Positions 1-9,032 are shown, counted from the first letter of the stretch. The stretch is DNA of 64,000 bases from Rhodococcus sp. 4CII (GCF_014256275.1 NZ_JACCFE010000002.1:2480001-2544000), one strand, 5' to 3'. Numbers and translations: made by a program. Notes: generated by a model not told the origin, from the sequence alone.

Positions 1-1
1 C

Positions 2-913
2 GTCGACGACGCCATGTGGCTCGCCGAGCAGCCCGGCGTCATCTTCACGACGTTCGGCGACATGATGCGGGTGCCCGGATCCAAGGGCAATCTCATCGAG
101 GCCAAGGCCCGCGGCGCGGATGTCCGCTTCGTGTATTCGCCGCTGGACGCACTCAAGGTGGCCCTCGACAACCCCGACCACCAGGTGGTGTTCTTCGCCG
201 TCGGTTTCGAGACCACCGCGCCGTCCACTGCGGTGACGCTGGTCCGCGCGCGGGCGCTGGGTGTGAAGAACTTCAGCGTGTTCTGCAACCACGTCACGAT
301 CGTTCCGCCGATCAAGGCGATCCTCGAATCCCCCGACCTCCGGTTGTCGGGTTTCCTCGGTCCCGGCCACGTGTCCACCGTCGTGGGGCTGCGCCCGTAC
401 CGGTTCGTGAACGAGGTGTACGGGAAGCCGATGGTGGTCGCGGGTTTCGAGCCGCTCGACATCCTCGCGTCGGTGCACATGCTGCTCCAGCAGATCCGTG
501 AGGGTCGCTGCGAGATCGAGAACCAGTACAAACGGGTGGTGCGCGCGGAGGGCAACGTGCAGGCGCTGAAGCTGATGGCCGAGACGTTCGAGTTGCGACC
601 GCACTTCGAGTGGCGCGGGCTCGGTTTCATCTCGCACAGCGCGCTCAAGGTCCACCGCGACTACGTCGAGTTCGACGCCGAGGAGAAGTTCTCGATGCCG
701 GGTGTCCGCGTCGCCGATCCGAAGGCCTGCCAGTGCGGCGAGGTTCTCAAGGGCGTCATCAAACCGTGGGAGTGCAAGGTCTTCGGGACGGCCTGCACAC
801 CGGAGACCCCGATCGGCACGTGCATGGTCTCCCCGGAAGGTGCGTGCGCCGCCTACTACAACTTCGGCAGGCTGCACCGCGAGACGGCCCAATTGCTCGG
901 TCAGCGAGGCTGA
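2..913 (+). CDS. hypD: Hydrogenase maturation protein HypD (5'-truncated by window)
   Basis: HypD works with HypC and HypE to assemble the Fe(CN)2CO centre of [NiFe]-hydrogenases in the cytoplasm. The frame is open from base 2, so about 70 N-terminal residues of the usual ~370 lie outside the window. Visible family signatures are the GFETTAPSTA stretch, FCNHVTIVPP, the FLGPGHVST motif and the C-terminal cysteine-rich block (CQCGEVL, PWECKVFG, CTPETPIGTC, EGACAAYYNF) that binds a [4Fe-4S] cluster and the redox-active thiols. It is followed after a few bases by another likely hydrogenase-locus gene. Identity is secure. The partner hydrogenase is not in the window. Confidence 0.96.
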   Translation, partial: VDDAMWLAEQPGVIFTTFGDMMRVPGSKGNLIEAKARGADVRFVYSPLDALKVALDNPDHQVVFFAVGFETTAPSTAVTLVRARALGVKNFSVFCNHVTIVPPIKAILESPDLRLSGFLGPGHVSTVVGLRPYRFVNEVYGKPMVVAGFEPLDILASVHMLLQQIREGRCEIENQYKRVVRAEGNVQALKLMAETFELRPHFEWRGLGFISHSALKVHRDYVEFDAEEKFSMPGVRVADPKACQCGEVLKGVIKPWECKVFGTACTPETPIGTCMVSPEGACAAYYNFGRLHRETAQLLGQRG

Positions 914-919
914 CCGGTG

Positions 920-1729
920 ATGCCGCGCGAACACACGATGCCGTCAGGGCACCGCGTGTTCGCGCAGTACGCGCACGCCCCGAACGCCCTGGGCTACTGC
1001 GGCCCTCCCGGTTCGGAGCGACTGCAGGCGGTCGCGTGCGGTGGGGCGCCGGACACCGACGTGGTGTGTTTGGCGAAGCAGTTCAGCGGCGCGTGGCCGT
1101 ACCAGGAGGTGATCGCGCGACTGGCCGGGATCCCGGACCCCTTGGACGAGAGCGTCGTTCGTGCCTACTGGACCGCGGACGAGCTCTCCGACCGCATCGA
1201 CCGCGCCGAATTCGGCGTCCAACTACTCGCCCGCCTCGCGTCGCAGGCCGGCCAGTACTGGAAGCACCTCACGGAGGACCTGCTCGGGGAGGCGGCGCCC
1301 ACCCACAACTTTCACGTGTTCGCGGTGTATCCGTGGTCGCGGTTGCTGCACACCGGAATGCCTCAGCCGCTGCAGGTTCTCGACTCGTGCCGCATCCGCT
1401 GGGGTGAGGTGGTGGGTCTCGATCACGATCGTGCCGTGGTCCGGTCCCGGCGACTGCAGTGGGACGGTACCCGGCTGTCCCTCGGGCCCGAGCAGGACGA
1501 CCCGGCCGACTACCGCGTGCCCGAAGGGGCTTTCGTCGCCGGCCTGACGGTCGGCGACCACGTCGCGCTGCACTGGGATTTCGTGTGCGACCGCCTCGAC
1601 GCCGATCGGGTCGGCAGGCTACGCAGGCAGACGGAATGGCAACTTGCACAGACCAATCAGCGGCTTGTCGGGGAGGTGTCCCCAGCCACTCCGAAACGGA
1701 CCGGCGCGAATGTTTCTCAGTTACCATGA
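920..1729 (+). CDS. Hydrogenase-locus protein of unknown function (DUF6390-like)
   Basis: A 269-aa soluble protein that begins 6 nt after the hypD stop, so it is almost certainly cotranscribed with it. A GTG at 917 is an equally possible start, and the upstream GAGG serves either. It has no signal peptide and no membrane segment. Visible blocks are NALGYCGPPG, VACGGAP near the N-terminus and a Trp-rich middle (QYWKHLTEDL, HNFHVFAVYPWSRLL). From memory it resembles proteins labelled DUF6390 that occur beside hyp genes in actinobacteria; that is recall, not a search. A role in hydrogenase maturation or assembly is inferred only from position. Confidence 0.65.
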   Translation: MPREHTMPSGHRVFAQYAHAPNALGYCGPPGSERLQAVACGGAPDTDVVCLAKQFSGAWPYQEVIARLAGIPDPLDESVVRAYWTADELSDRIDRAEFGVQLLARLASQAGQYWKHLTEDLLGEAAPTHNFHVFAVYPWSRLLHTGMPQPLQVLDSCRIRWGEVVGLDHDRAVVRSRRLQWDGTRLSLGPEQDDPADYRVPEGAFVAGLTVGDHVALHWDFVCDRLDADRVGRLRRQTEWQLAQTNQRLVGEVSPATPKRTGANVSQLP

Positions 1730-1767
1730 CTACAACTCACGGCCTGAGTGGCCGGATCGGAGCCGAC

Positions 1768-2268
1768 ATGAACAAAATTCTGAACTCCCTGTCCGAGGAC
1801 GAGTTCGTGCTGATTCGTGAGACCAAGAAGGCGCAGATGGCCGATCTCGACGAGGACGCGCTGATCAAGCTGCACACCCGCATTCGCCGCGCCCGGAACA
1901 AGCACGTCAAGCTGTACCGCCAGGAAGGCGCGGCGAAGGTCGAAAACAAGGGTGCGCGTGGAGCCGGGAAGGCGGCCAACGTGCGCAACGCCGACAAGGC
2001 CGAGGTCTTCGAGGCGGCACTGAGCCGGGTGAGCCGCCAGTTGGCGACGGCGGCCCGCGCCAGCGCCCGGGATCTGAAGGGCGAGCGACTCGCCCGCGCG
2101 CGCAGCGATGCCCCCTCCTTCAGCGAACTCGGCGACGGTAACGGCAAGGTCGCGTCGTCCGGTAAGGCACGCGTCGACGCCACCCGGAAATCCTCCGGCC
2201 GCAAGAAGTACGAAGCCTCCACCATCGCCGAAGGCGCACGCCGGCAGGCGAAGAAGGACAAGCGGTAA
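1768..2268 (+). CDS. Lys/Arg-rich conserved hypothetical protein
   Basis: A 166-aa basic protein beginning MNKILNSLSEDEFVLIRETKKAQ. I chose the ATG at 1768 because GGAG (1759-1762) sits 5 nt upstream. An ATG at 1726 in the same frame would overlap the previous gene. The first half is a charged, probably helical region (IRRARNKHVKLYRQEGAAKVENKGARGAGKAAN is one strongly basic run) and the C-terminus ends in a Lys/Arg tail (GARRQAKKDKR). Such composition suits nucleic-acid or ribosome association, but no domain is recognised. It is convergent with the DeoR gene and only 19 nt separate the two stops. Confidence 0.7.
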   Translation: MNKILNSLSEDEFVLIRETKKAQMADLDEDALIKLHTRIRRARNKHVKLYRQEGAAKVENKGARGAGKAANVRNADKAEVFEAALSRVSRQLATAARASARDLKGERLARARSDAPSFSELGDGNGKVASSGKARVDATRKSSGRKKYEASTIAEGARRQAKKDKR

Positions 2269-2287
2269 CTCCGAGTCCGGGGCTGCC

Positions 2288-3055
2288 TCAGACTCGCACG
2301 ACCCGCATTCCGGCGGAATCGAAGGGTGCCGTCTGGTCGTGCTCGGCCGAGTCGTCGGTGACGATCGTCGTTCCCGGCGGGATCGGCGCCCACGCATGGA
2401 ACGGGCGGCGTCCGAGTTTGGCCGCGTGCGCGAGCACGTACACCTCGTCGGCGCGTTCGATCATGATCTCCTTGAGGCGGGTCTGTTCCAGTTCGGCCTC
2501 GCAGATGCCCAGATCCGCGGTGACGGCGTCTGCCCCGAGGAACGCGCGGTCGAAGGTGACGCGCTGGAGTGCGGCCTCGGCCAACGGGCCGACGAACCCC
2601 TGGCTGAGGTGGCGGAGGGTGCCGCCGATGCACTCGACACGCACGGAGTCGGCGTCGGCGAGCGACTCGAGGGCCGTGAGACCGGCCGCGATGACGGTGA
2701 TGTTCTCGATCTCGCGCAGGAACTCCCCCATCGCGCCCACGGTGGTGCCGGCGTCGAGGAGGATCGTCTCACCCGGGCGCACCTGGTTCGCGGCCCATTC
2801 CGCGATCGCCCGCTTCGCGTCGAAACCCTCGAGGGCACGCTGGCGGAGTGACGACTCCTGCTGAGGGTCGAGCGCGATCGCACCGCCGTACGTTCGGGCG
2901 ATCAGCCCCTGAGACGTGAGCTGGCTCAGGTCCCGCCGGATGGTGGAGGCCGTGACACCGAACTGCGCCGACAGGTCCTCGACGCTGGCCAGCCCGATCG
3001 ACCGGGCCAGTCGCACGATCTCGGACCGGCGTGCTTCCGACTCACGAACCGCCAT
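2288..3055 (-). CDS. DeoR/GlpR-family transcriptional repressor
   Basis: A 255-aa DeoR-family regulator. The N-terminal winged HTH is visible at about residues 8-55 (VEDLSAQFGVTASTIRRDLSQL), followed by the ISOCOT-fold sugar-phosphate sensor (TILLDAGTTVGAMG, ITVIAAGL, VECIGGTLR, AFLGADAV). Family members are usually inactivated by a phosphorylated sugar intermediate. The gene lies 11 nt downstream of the kinase/PdxA fusion on the same strand, so it is probably the last gene of that operon and autoregulated. The palindromes at 5313-5339, 5351-5365 and 9055-9069 are the best candidates for its operators. Confidence 0.9.
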   Translation of the reverse strand: MAVRESEARRSEIVRLARSIGLASVEDLSAQFGVTASTIRRDLSQLTSQGLIARTYGGAIALDPQQESSLRQRALEGFDAKRAIAEWAANQVRPGETILLDAGTTVGAMGEFLREIENITVIAAGLTALESLADADSVRVECIGGTLRHLSQGFVGPLAEAALQRVTFDRAFLGADAVTADLGICEAELEQTRLKEIMIERADEVYVLAHAAKLGRRPFHAWAPIPPGTTIVTDDSAEHDQTAPFDSAGMRVVRV

Positions 3056-3066
3056 GTCTCGTCCCC

Positions 3067-5295
3067 CTACTTCACAACCGCTGTGCTGGTTGCCAATTCG
3101 GCAGCCTGACGAAGAGCTTCGACCATACTACCGGCCTCCGCAATACCCTTGCCCGCGATGTCGAAGGCGGTGCCGTGGTCGACGGACGTCCGGATGACGG
3201 GCAGTCCCACCGTGATGTTGACGCCCGCCTCGATGCCGAGGACCTTCACCGGCCCGTGCCCCTGGTCGTGATACATCGCGACGATGAGGTCGTAGTCGCC
3301 GCGTCCCGCGAGGAAGAACGCCGTGTCCGCGGGCAACGGACCGTGGACGTCGATGCCGTCCGCCTTCAGCACCTCGACCGCGGGAATGATCTTCTGCTCT
3401 TCCTCGCCGTAGCCGAACAGTCCGTGCTCGCCGGCGTGCGGGTTGATGCCGCACACCCCGATCTTCGGTTCCGCGATCCCGGATCGCACCAGCGCCTCGT
3501 GCCCCCGCCGGATGGTCCTTTCGACCAGGCCGGGTTCGATCTTGGCGACGGCGTCGAGCAAACCGATGTGGGTGGTCACATGGATCACCTTGAGTTTCGG
3601 CGTCGACAGCATCATCGACACCTCCTCGGTGCCGGTGAGATGCGCGAGGAGTTCCGTGTGCCCCGGGAAGATGTGGCCTGCGGCGTGCAGCGCTTCCTTG
3701 TTGAGCGGGGCGGTGCAGATCGCCTGGACCTCCCCGCGCACGGCCAGTTCGCTGGCGACGCGGATGTACTCGTACGCGGCGTGACCGGCAATCGGCGACA
3801 GTTCGCCCCACGGCAGGTCGTCGGGCAGGAGGTCGAGATCGATGACGTTGACGCGTCCGGGCACCGACTCGGCGTCCGCGATCGACTCGACGGTCACGAT
3901 GTCGGCGTCGATGCCGAGGACGTTCGCCGCAAGACGCAACCGCTTGGCGTCGCCGACGACGACGGGGTTGCACCAGGACCGGGTGGCCTCGTCCAGCAGT
4001 GCGGGGACGATCACCTCGGGGCCGATTCCGGCACCGTCGCCCATGGTGACGGCGACGGCGGGAAGGTTGGCGGTATCGGTTGACGCGCTCATGTGAGGTC
4101 CTCGCTGTGTGGGAGTGGGGGTGGGCCGCTGACCGCCGCGCAGGTAGGCCGCGATCGCGGAGAGGCTGGTGGCGTCGCCGAAGCTGCCGGGTCTGGTGAC
4201 GACTCGCCGTCCGTCGGACGCCACGGAGGCGACGGCGCCGTGGTGGACTTCGTGGACGGGCCGAAGGGACGTGATCCCGAGCGCGTCGACGACGGCCCGC
4301 GCCGTCTCCCCGCCGGTGAGCACGAGATCGGATCGACGGCCGTGTTGCACGGCGGCGACGAGCCTGCCCAGCGCCGCCGACAGACTCCGGGCGTTCGACG
4401 GGCCCACGTCACCGGTCACCGTCACCACGGCCTGGCCGCTGTCGAGTGCGCGGCGCACGGGCGCGGTGTCGACGGCGCCGAGCAGAAGCGCCCGGGCGTC
4501 GACGGGCACGTGCCGGGCTCCGTCGGCGACGAGTGCGGCCACCTGTTGCACGGCAACGGGTTCCGCCGTCCCGACGACGGTGAGCACGGATTCGGGGTGG
4601 GTGGTCGCCGGGGCGGGAACGTCGCGACGGGGCAGCGTGCGCGCCACGGCGGCGGCGAGGGCGGACGTCCCGACCAGTCGCACCCCGGGAAACGCGCGGC
4701 AGGCCAGGACTATCGAATCGAGGTCGGCGTCCGTCTCGACGTCGCAGATCGCGACGGCGCCGTCGGACGCTGCGCGGGCCAGCGCCTCGGCGACATCGGC
4801 ACCGCGGGGCACGTTCCGGGTGGGTCGGCCCGGGAAGAGTGCCGCGATCGACTCCGGGGGCGGCGTGGATTCCGCCGACCAGGCGCCGGCGGCGTGGAGC
4901 GGTGTCGAACCGAGGTGCACGGTGCCGCCGCGCACGGTCCGGTCGACTGCAGGAAGGCCGGCTGCGAAAACCACCAGGCCGGTCTCGGCAAGGATTCCCA
5001 CCTCGGCGCCGATGTTGCCACGTAGGAGCGAGTCGATCTTCTTCACCACGAGCGTGCCGGCGGGAATGCCGGCGAGTGCGTGCCGTGTCGTCCGCGCCGC
5101 CTCCGCCCCGCTCATCGACCGAGTGTCGAGATCCGCGACGACGACCCCGCCCGGTTCGTGAGCCTCGGCGGCGCCGAGAAGCAGCGAGACGGCCGCGCTC
5201 CGGCCGAGGAAGGCGCTCGCCACTTCGGCCGCGCCGGACAGGTCGTCGGCGAGGACCGCGACGGTCGGATCGGATCCGATCGATTTCGGTCTCAT
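3067..5295 (-). CDS. Fused four-carbon acid-sugar kinase / PdxA-type 4-phosphate dehydrogenase
   Basis: A 742-aa two-domain protein. Residues ~10-395 are a DUF1537 four-carbon acid-sugar kinase (DtnK/OtnK/DenK type; VAVLADDLSGAAEVA, VVKKIDSLLRGNIGAE, LVLTGGETARAV). Residues ~405-742 are a PdxA2-type dehydrogenase with VTMGDGAGIGPEV, PGHTELLAHLTG, MYHDQGHGPVK and SVDHGTAFDIAGKG. In known pathways D-threonate or D-erythronate is phosphorylated at C4 and then oxidised and decarboxylated to DHAP. The two are normally separate genes; here the frame runs through a Pro/Thr linker. An internal ATG at residue 402 (codon 4090-4092) has a GAGG 7-9 nt upstream, so a free PdxA domain may also be made. Vitamin B6 PdxA is a less likely role given the neighbours. 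Confidence 0.9.
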   Translation of the reverse strand: MRPKSIGSDPTVAVLADDLSGAAEVASAFLGRSAAVSLLLGAAEAHEPGGVVVADLDTRSMSGAEAARTTRHALAGIPAGTLVVKKIDSLLRGNIGAEVGILAETGLVVFAAGLPAVDRTVRGGTVHLGSTPLHAAGAWSAESTPPPESIAALFPGRPTRNVPRGADVAEALARAASDGAVAICDVETDADLDSIVLACRAFPGVRLVGTSALAAAVARTLPRRDVPAPATTHPESVLTVVGTAEPVAVQQVAALVADGARHVPVDARALLLGAVDTAPVRRALDSGQAVVTVTGDVGPSNARSLSAALGRLVAAVQHGRRSDLVLTGGETARAVVDALGITSLRPVHEVHHGAVASVASDGRRVVTRPGSFGDATSLSAIAAYLRGGQRPTPTPTQRGPHMSASTDTANLPAVAVTMGDGAGIGPEVIVPALLDEATRSWCNPVVVGDAKRLRLAANVLGIDADIVTVESIADAESVPGRVNVIDLDLLPDDLPWGELSPIAGHAAYEYIRVASELAVRGEVQAICTAPLNKEALHAAGHIFPGHTELLAHLTGTEEVSMMLSTPKLKVIHVTTHIGLLDAVAKIEPGLVERTIRRGHEALVRSGIAEPKIGVCGINPHAGEHGLFGYGEEEQKIIPAVEVLKADGIDVHGPLPADTAFFLAGRGDYDLIVAMYHDQGHGPVKVLGIEAGVNITVGLPVIRTSVDHGTAFDIAGKGIAEAGSMVEALRQAAELATSTAVVK

Positions 5296-5312
5296 GGTGC
5301 CGCCTTTGCCCG

Positions 5313-5339
5313 ATTAGGTGCGCGTTTCGTGCATCTAAT
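5313..5339. promoter_or_regulatory. Candidate DeoR operator, box A
   Basis: A 27-bp inverted repeat centred at 5326, with outer arms ATTAG (5313-5317) and CTAAT (5335-5339) around the 15-bp core TGCGCGTTTCGTGCA (5319-5333). It lies 18 nt upstream of the kinase/PdxA start. Together with box B and the box at 9055 it defines a recurring TGCGCGTT-centred palindrome. Assignment to the DeoR regulator at 2288 is inferred from position. Confidence 0.6.
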
Positions 5340-5350
5340 GCTAACATAAT

Positions 5351-5365
5351 TGCGCGTTACGCGCA
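5351..5365. promoter_or_regulatory. Candidate DeoR operator, box B
   Basis: TGCGCGTTACGCGCA is a perfect 15-bp palindrome. Its centre (5358) is 32 bp, about three helical turns, from box A, which would suit cooperative binding. It lies in the gap between the SDR gene and the kinase/PdxA gene. Confidence 0.6.
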
Positions 5366-5371
5366 GCGCGT

Positions 5372-6061
5372 TCACAGGGACGCTCCCGCGCACTGCACGA
5401 TCGCCTGGCCCGTGATGCTCCCGCCGTGCGGTCCGAGGAGGAAGCCGATCAGCCCCGCCACCTCGTCCGGCGCGATGAAGCGACCGAGCGGCGGAACCTT
5501 CGGCGGGGTCGACGTGCGTGCCGGATCCTTCAGCATCGGAGTGTCCGTCGGGCCCGGCGCGACCACGTTGACCGTGATCGCCCGGTCCACCAACTCGGCG
5601 GCCCAGGACCGGGACATCCCCACCAGGGCCGATTTGGTGGCGGCGTACTGGCTCTTGCCCGCCGCTCCCGACATCGTGCGGCTCCCGACCAGGACCACCC
5701 GGCCGCCGTTGCGCATCGACGGCGCGAGCGCGTCGACGAGAACCTCGGCGGCCGCGACGTGGATTCGCCACATGTCCAGGCCGTCCTCCACTCGCAGTTT
5801 CCCCAGGGGCGCGGACGACTGCAGGCCGGCGGCGTGCACGACGGCGTCCACCGCACCGACCGCCGTCGCCTGCTCGGCCACCGCGTCGAGATCGCCGAGG
5901 TCGACGGGCACCCAGTCGAATCGGTCGTGCTCGATGCCGGGGTCGCGGCGGCTGAACCCGATGACCGACCATCCGTCGTCCAGAAGCCGGTGCGCGGCGG
6001 CGGCGCCGATGCCGGAGCTGACCCCGGTCACGAGCGCCCTCTTCGGTCCGCCCGGGGTCAC
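5372..6061 (-). CDS. SDR-family NAD(P)-dependent oxidoreductase
   Basis: A 229-aa classical short-chain dehydrogenase. It carries the cofactor motif TGVSSGIG near residue 10, HAAGL in place of NNAG, the catalytic Ser in VGSRTMSG and YAATK as the YxxxK pair. The GTG start at 6061 forms a GTGA overlap with the stop of the upstream sialidase-like gene, so the two are translationally coupled; the frame is open further upstream but that part reads as antisense of a coding region. It probably oxidises or reduces a hydroxyl of the sugar-acid substrate handled by this locus. The substrate is unknown. Confidence 0.9.
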   Translation of the reverse strand: MTPGGPKRALVTGVSSGIGAAAAHRLLDDGWSVIGFSRRDPGIEHDRFDWVPVDLGDLDAVAEQATAVGAVDAVVHAAGLQSSAPLGKLRVEDGLDMWRIHVAAAEVLVDALAPSMRNGGRVVLVGSRTMSGAAGKSQYAATKSALVGMSRSWAAELVDRAITVNVVAPGPTDTPMLKDPARTSTPPKVPPLGRFIAPDEVAGLIGFLLGPHGGSITGQAIVQCAGASL

Positions 6062-7287
6062 GACCGGCCCCCGTCGGCAATCCAGCCCGCTTCGAGTTCG
6101 ACGTATTCGATCGCCTGACGAAACCGGGTGAACGCCACGTGCAGGCGGCCGTCGTTCCCGGTGGTGATGCTGGGGTACGAGTACTCGCGGTTCAGGCCGT
6201 CGCGGGAGTTGTTGGACAGGCAGTAGCCGTCCCCGGTTTCGAGGTCCCGGCGGAGCGGCCACGTCCGGCCGCCGTCGTCGGAGATCGCCAGCGTCATCGG
6301 CGCGCGGGGTGCGCCCCAGAACGCGCTGCGGCTGTCGCCGTCGTCGAGGGGTTCCGGTTCCGCGTCCGCGGCGGCGGGCACCGCGTCGGCGAGTCCGTCG
6401 TCGTCGATCTCGTCGTAGAGGGACGTCCGCCGCGCGGTGGCGTCGGCGGCGCTGGACTCGTTGAACACCAGGGCGAGCCGGTCGCCGGGCAGGACGACGA
6501 ACTGGACGGACGAGTTGTTGTTGGGAAGTTCGGTGGCCACCGGCGCGGTCCAGGTGTCGCCGTCATCGGTGGAGGTGCTGCGGTAGATCGAATCCGCCCA
6601 GCGGCTGCGGTACAGGGCCACGAGCGTGCCGTCGGAGAGGCGGCCGATGTTCATGTGCACACAGCCGACGCTGCCCGGCACGACCACCTCCCGCCAGGAG
6701 TCGCCGTCGTCGTCGGAGATCATCACGCTGCTGTAGTCGCGATCGCCCACCCACTTGCGGCCCTCGAGGCGGACGCAGTGGAACACCGGGAGCAGGAGCC
6801 GCCCGGACGGGAGCGCGGTCACCGGTTGGCGGACGAACACGCCCCCGGCCTCGGTCTCCGGCAGCAGCGTGTGCGCCTCCCCCCACGTTCGGCCGCCGTC
6901 GGCGGAGATGCGCCGCATCACCCGCGCCGTGTCCTGGTTGCCGGCGTGCTGCGACGTCCACAGCAACCAGACCGCCCCCGACTTCGCGACGTGGAGAACG
7001 GGATTCTGCTCCGACCTCGTCGGATCATGGGACAGCTGCACGGGTTCCGACCAGGTGTCCGCGCCCTGCGCGAGCCGGGAGAACCAGACGCTGATGTCCG
7101 GCACCCCCTCCTGGGTGCCGGCGAACCACACACAGGCGAGGGATCCGTCCGGCAGGACCGTGAGATTGGCGGCGTGATTCTGCACCTGCGGAGCGGGAAG
7201 CAGAGCGTCGCGGCGGCCACTCTCGGCGGCGGGACGTACGACGCCGTCGGCGGATCGGGTGTCGGTTGCGGGACTCGGTGTGGTCAT
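6058..7287 (-). CDS. BNR/Asp-box sialidase-superfamily protein, apparently cytoplasmic
   Basis: A 409-aa six-bladed beta-propeller protein. Four Asp-boxes are visible (SADGGRTWGE, SDDDGDSWRE, STDDGDTWTA, SDDGGRTWPL), spaced as in exo-alpha-sialidase-like proteins. There is no signal peptide, Tat motif or lipobox, so it should act in the cytoplasm after import, unlike secreted sialidases. It sits between the solute-binding protein of an ABC importer and an SDR, in one leftward unit. A hydrolase acting on an imported sialoside-like or uronide conjugate is plausible; the true substrate is not readable from sequence. Confidence 0.85.
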   Translation of the reverse strand: MTTPSPATDTRSADGVVRPAAESGRRDALLPAPQVQNHAANLTVLPDGSLACVWFAGTQEGVPDISVWFSRLAQGADTWSEPVQLSHDPTRSEQNPVLHVAKSGAVWLLWTSQHAGNQDTARVMRRISADGGRTWGEAHTLLPETEAGGVFVRQPVTALPSGRLLLPVFHCVRLEGRKWVGDRDYSSVMISDDDGDSWREVVVPGSVGCVHMNIGRLSDGTLVALYRSRWADSIYRSTSTDDGDTWTAPVATELPNNNSSVQFVVLPGDRLALVFNESSAADATARRTSLYDEIDDDGLADAVPAAADAEPEPLDDGDSRSAFWGAPRAPMTLAISDDGGRTWPLRRDLETGDGYCLSNNSRDGLNREYSYPSITTGNDGRLHVAFTRFRQAIEYVELEAGWIADGGRS

Positions 7288-7339
7288 CTGCGTCTCCAGT
7301 GCGTCGGGTGGGCGGGGCGAGCTGTCGGTGCGGGCACGG

Positions 7340-8915
7340 TCAGGCGTGCAGCGTCGCGACGCTCAGGTCGTAGGAGTTGGTGGGGCGCAGCCCGACGCCG
7401 TCGATCCGCGAGCGCCGCGCGAGAACGGCCTTCGGGACGAACGACCACAGGCACGGGCACGTGTCCCAGATCTGCCGTTGCGCATCCGCGAGGAGTGCGG
7501 CACGCCGGGCGGCGTCGGCCTCCTCGGACGCCTGGGTGATGATTCGGGTGATCTCGGGAAAGATGTACCCGTGGTAGGTGTCCCGCGTCGCTTCCTTCTC
7601 CGCGGTGCCCGCGTACATGCCCTGCATGATGGTGAGGGCCAGACCCGTCGGGCTGGGGAAGCCGTTGCCGAGCACGTCCCAGTCACCGGCCTTGCCCTGA
7701 CGCCACTGCGAGATGTCGCCGCCGGGCTCGAACTGCTGCAGACTCGTGCGCACGCCGACCGCGGACAGCATCTGCAGCACCGATTCCATGATGTCGGTGT
7801 CGGCGGCGAATTCGCCGGTCTCCCAGATGATCTTCAGCTCGAGGTCGCGGACCCCGAGGGCGTCGAGTTCGCCGCGGGCCCGAGCCGGGTCGTAGGTGTA
7901 CTCGCCGGTCTCGACGGCGCCGTCGAGAGTGAGGGGGATGACCCCGCGCGAGGGGGTGGCGGAGCCCTGGAGAACCTGGTCGGCTGAGGGCGTGTCCGTC
8001 GATGGCGTAGGTGAGGGCCCGACGCACCCGCGCATCGGCCAGCGGGTGCCCCTGCGGTTTCCGGAAATTGAAGAACAGCTGGTTCAGCCGCACTCCGTCG
8101 ATCCGGTCGATCGAGACACCCGACAGTCCGGCGAGCTGATCGGCGGCATCCGGGGTGATGGAGTCGATGACGTCGACCTCGCCGCTGCGCAACGTCACCA
8201 CCCGGTTCGATTCGTCGGGCACGAAGCGGACGCGCACCGATTCGATCTGGGCCGGCGTTCCCCAGTAGTTCTCGTTGCGGACCAGGGTGTAGTTTCCGGT
8301 GCCGCGGTCGCTTTCCGTCACGACGTACGGTCCGGTCCCCACGCCGGACTGCAGCTCTTCGGGGACGTTCGCGGCCGCCGGGGTGACGAGGATGTTCGAC
8401 ATGAGGTAGTCGAGTACCGGGACGGGGCGCTCGGTGTTCAGCGTGAAGCTGGTGTCGTCGATCTGGCCGACCGTGGGCCATTCGGGGAAGAACCCGCCGA
8501 CGAAGGATCCGTCGACCTGGCTGTACATCTGCAGGGCCGTCGCGACGTCCCGGACCTGGACCGGGCTGCCGTCCGAATAGCGGATTCCGGGACGCAGGTG
8601 CACGAACCACTGGGTGGGCGAGACGAGTTCGAAGCGATCGGCCAGGACCAGCTGGGGCCGCAGGTTCCGATCGATCTCGGTGAGTGCCTGCCGCACGCCG
8701 CGCTGCACGGTGAGTGCGGCATCGAACTGGTTCAGTTTGTTGTCGAGGCTCACGAGCGATCGGTTCAGGGCCAGGCTCACGGTCCTCGGTCCGGGCGTTC
8801 CGGTCGGGGTCGCGCATCCAGCGGCGGATCCGAGCGTGAGGCCGGCACCGAGGAGCAGACCCGACCGGAGCAGCGTTCTCCTCGAAAAACGCTGTTCGAA
8901 AAGAGAATTGGTCAT
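7340..8915 (-). pseudogene. ABC importer solute-binding lipoprotein, family 5, with a single frameshift
   Basis: Two abutting frames together encode about 525 residues of a DppA/OppA/NikA-type binding protein. The 5' part starts at ATG 8915 (GAGAGG 6-7 nt upstream) with MTNSLFEQRFSRRTLLRSG, a Tat-like twin Arg and a lipobox ending AAGC. It keeps family signatures such as WFVHLRPGIRYSDGSP and GTGPYVVTESD up to TYAIDGHAL. The sense then continues in another frame as ADQVLQGSATPSRGVIPL to the stop at 7340. One extra base near 7985 explains the shift. It is either a real inactivating mutation or a sequencing error. The permeases and ATPases of the same transporter, in the divergent operon, are intact. 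Confidence 0.88.
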
Positions 8916-9032
8916 CGTCGACCTCTCGGGACTCAGGGTGTGGGGCGCGGCGATCCGGTACGGCGCGAGATGGTTGCCCACCACGCGATGTGATCGCCGG
9001 CACATCCGAACTCTACTCAGAGTTGCTTGAGA

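Noticed and set aside
2272..2296. A 6-bp inverted repeat between the hypothetical gene and deoR as a terminator
   Set aside because: The stem is short and the loop long (13 nt), so the evidence is too weak to list.
3031..4083. Plus-strand frame of 350 codons opposite the PdxA domain
   Set aside because: Composition is shadow-like and the opposite strand has the full PdxA motif set.
3067..5295. Calling the PdxA domain the vitamin B6 enzyme
   Set aside because: Fusion to a DUF1537 kinase and the sugar-acid neighbourhood favour the catabolic PdxA2 role.
7683..9005. Reading the binding protein as two independent genes
   Set aside because: Neither half is a complete family-5 protein, the sense continues precisely across the frame change, and the downstream half has no start signal.
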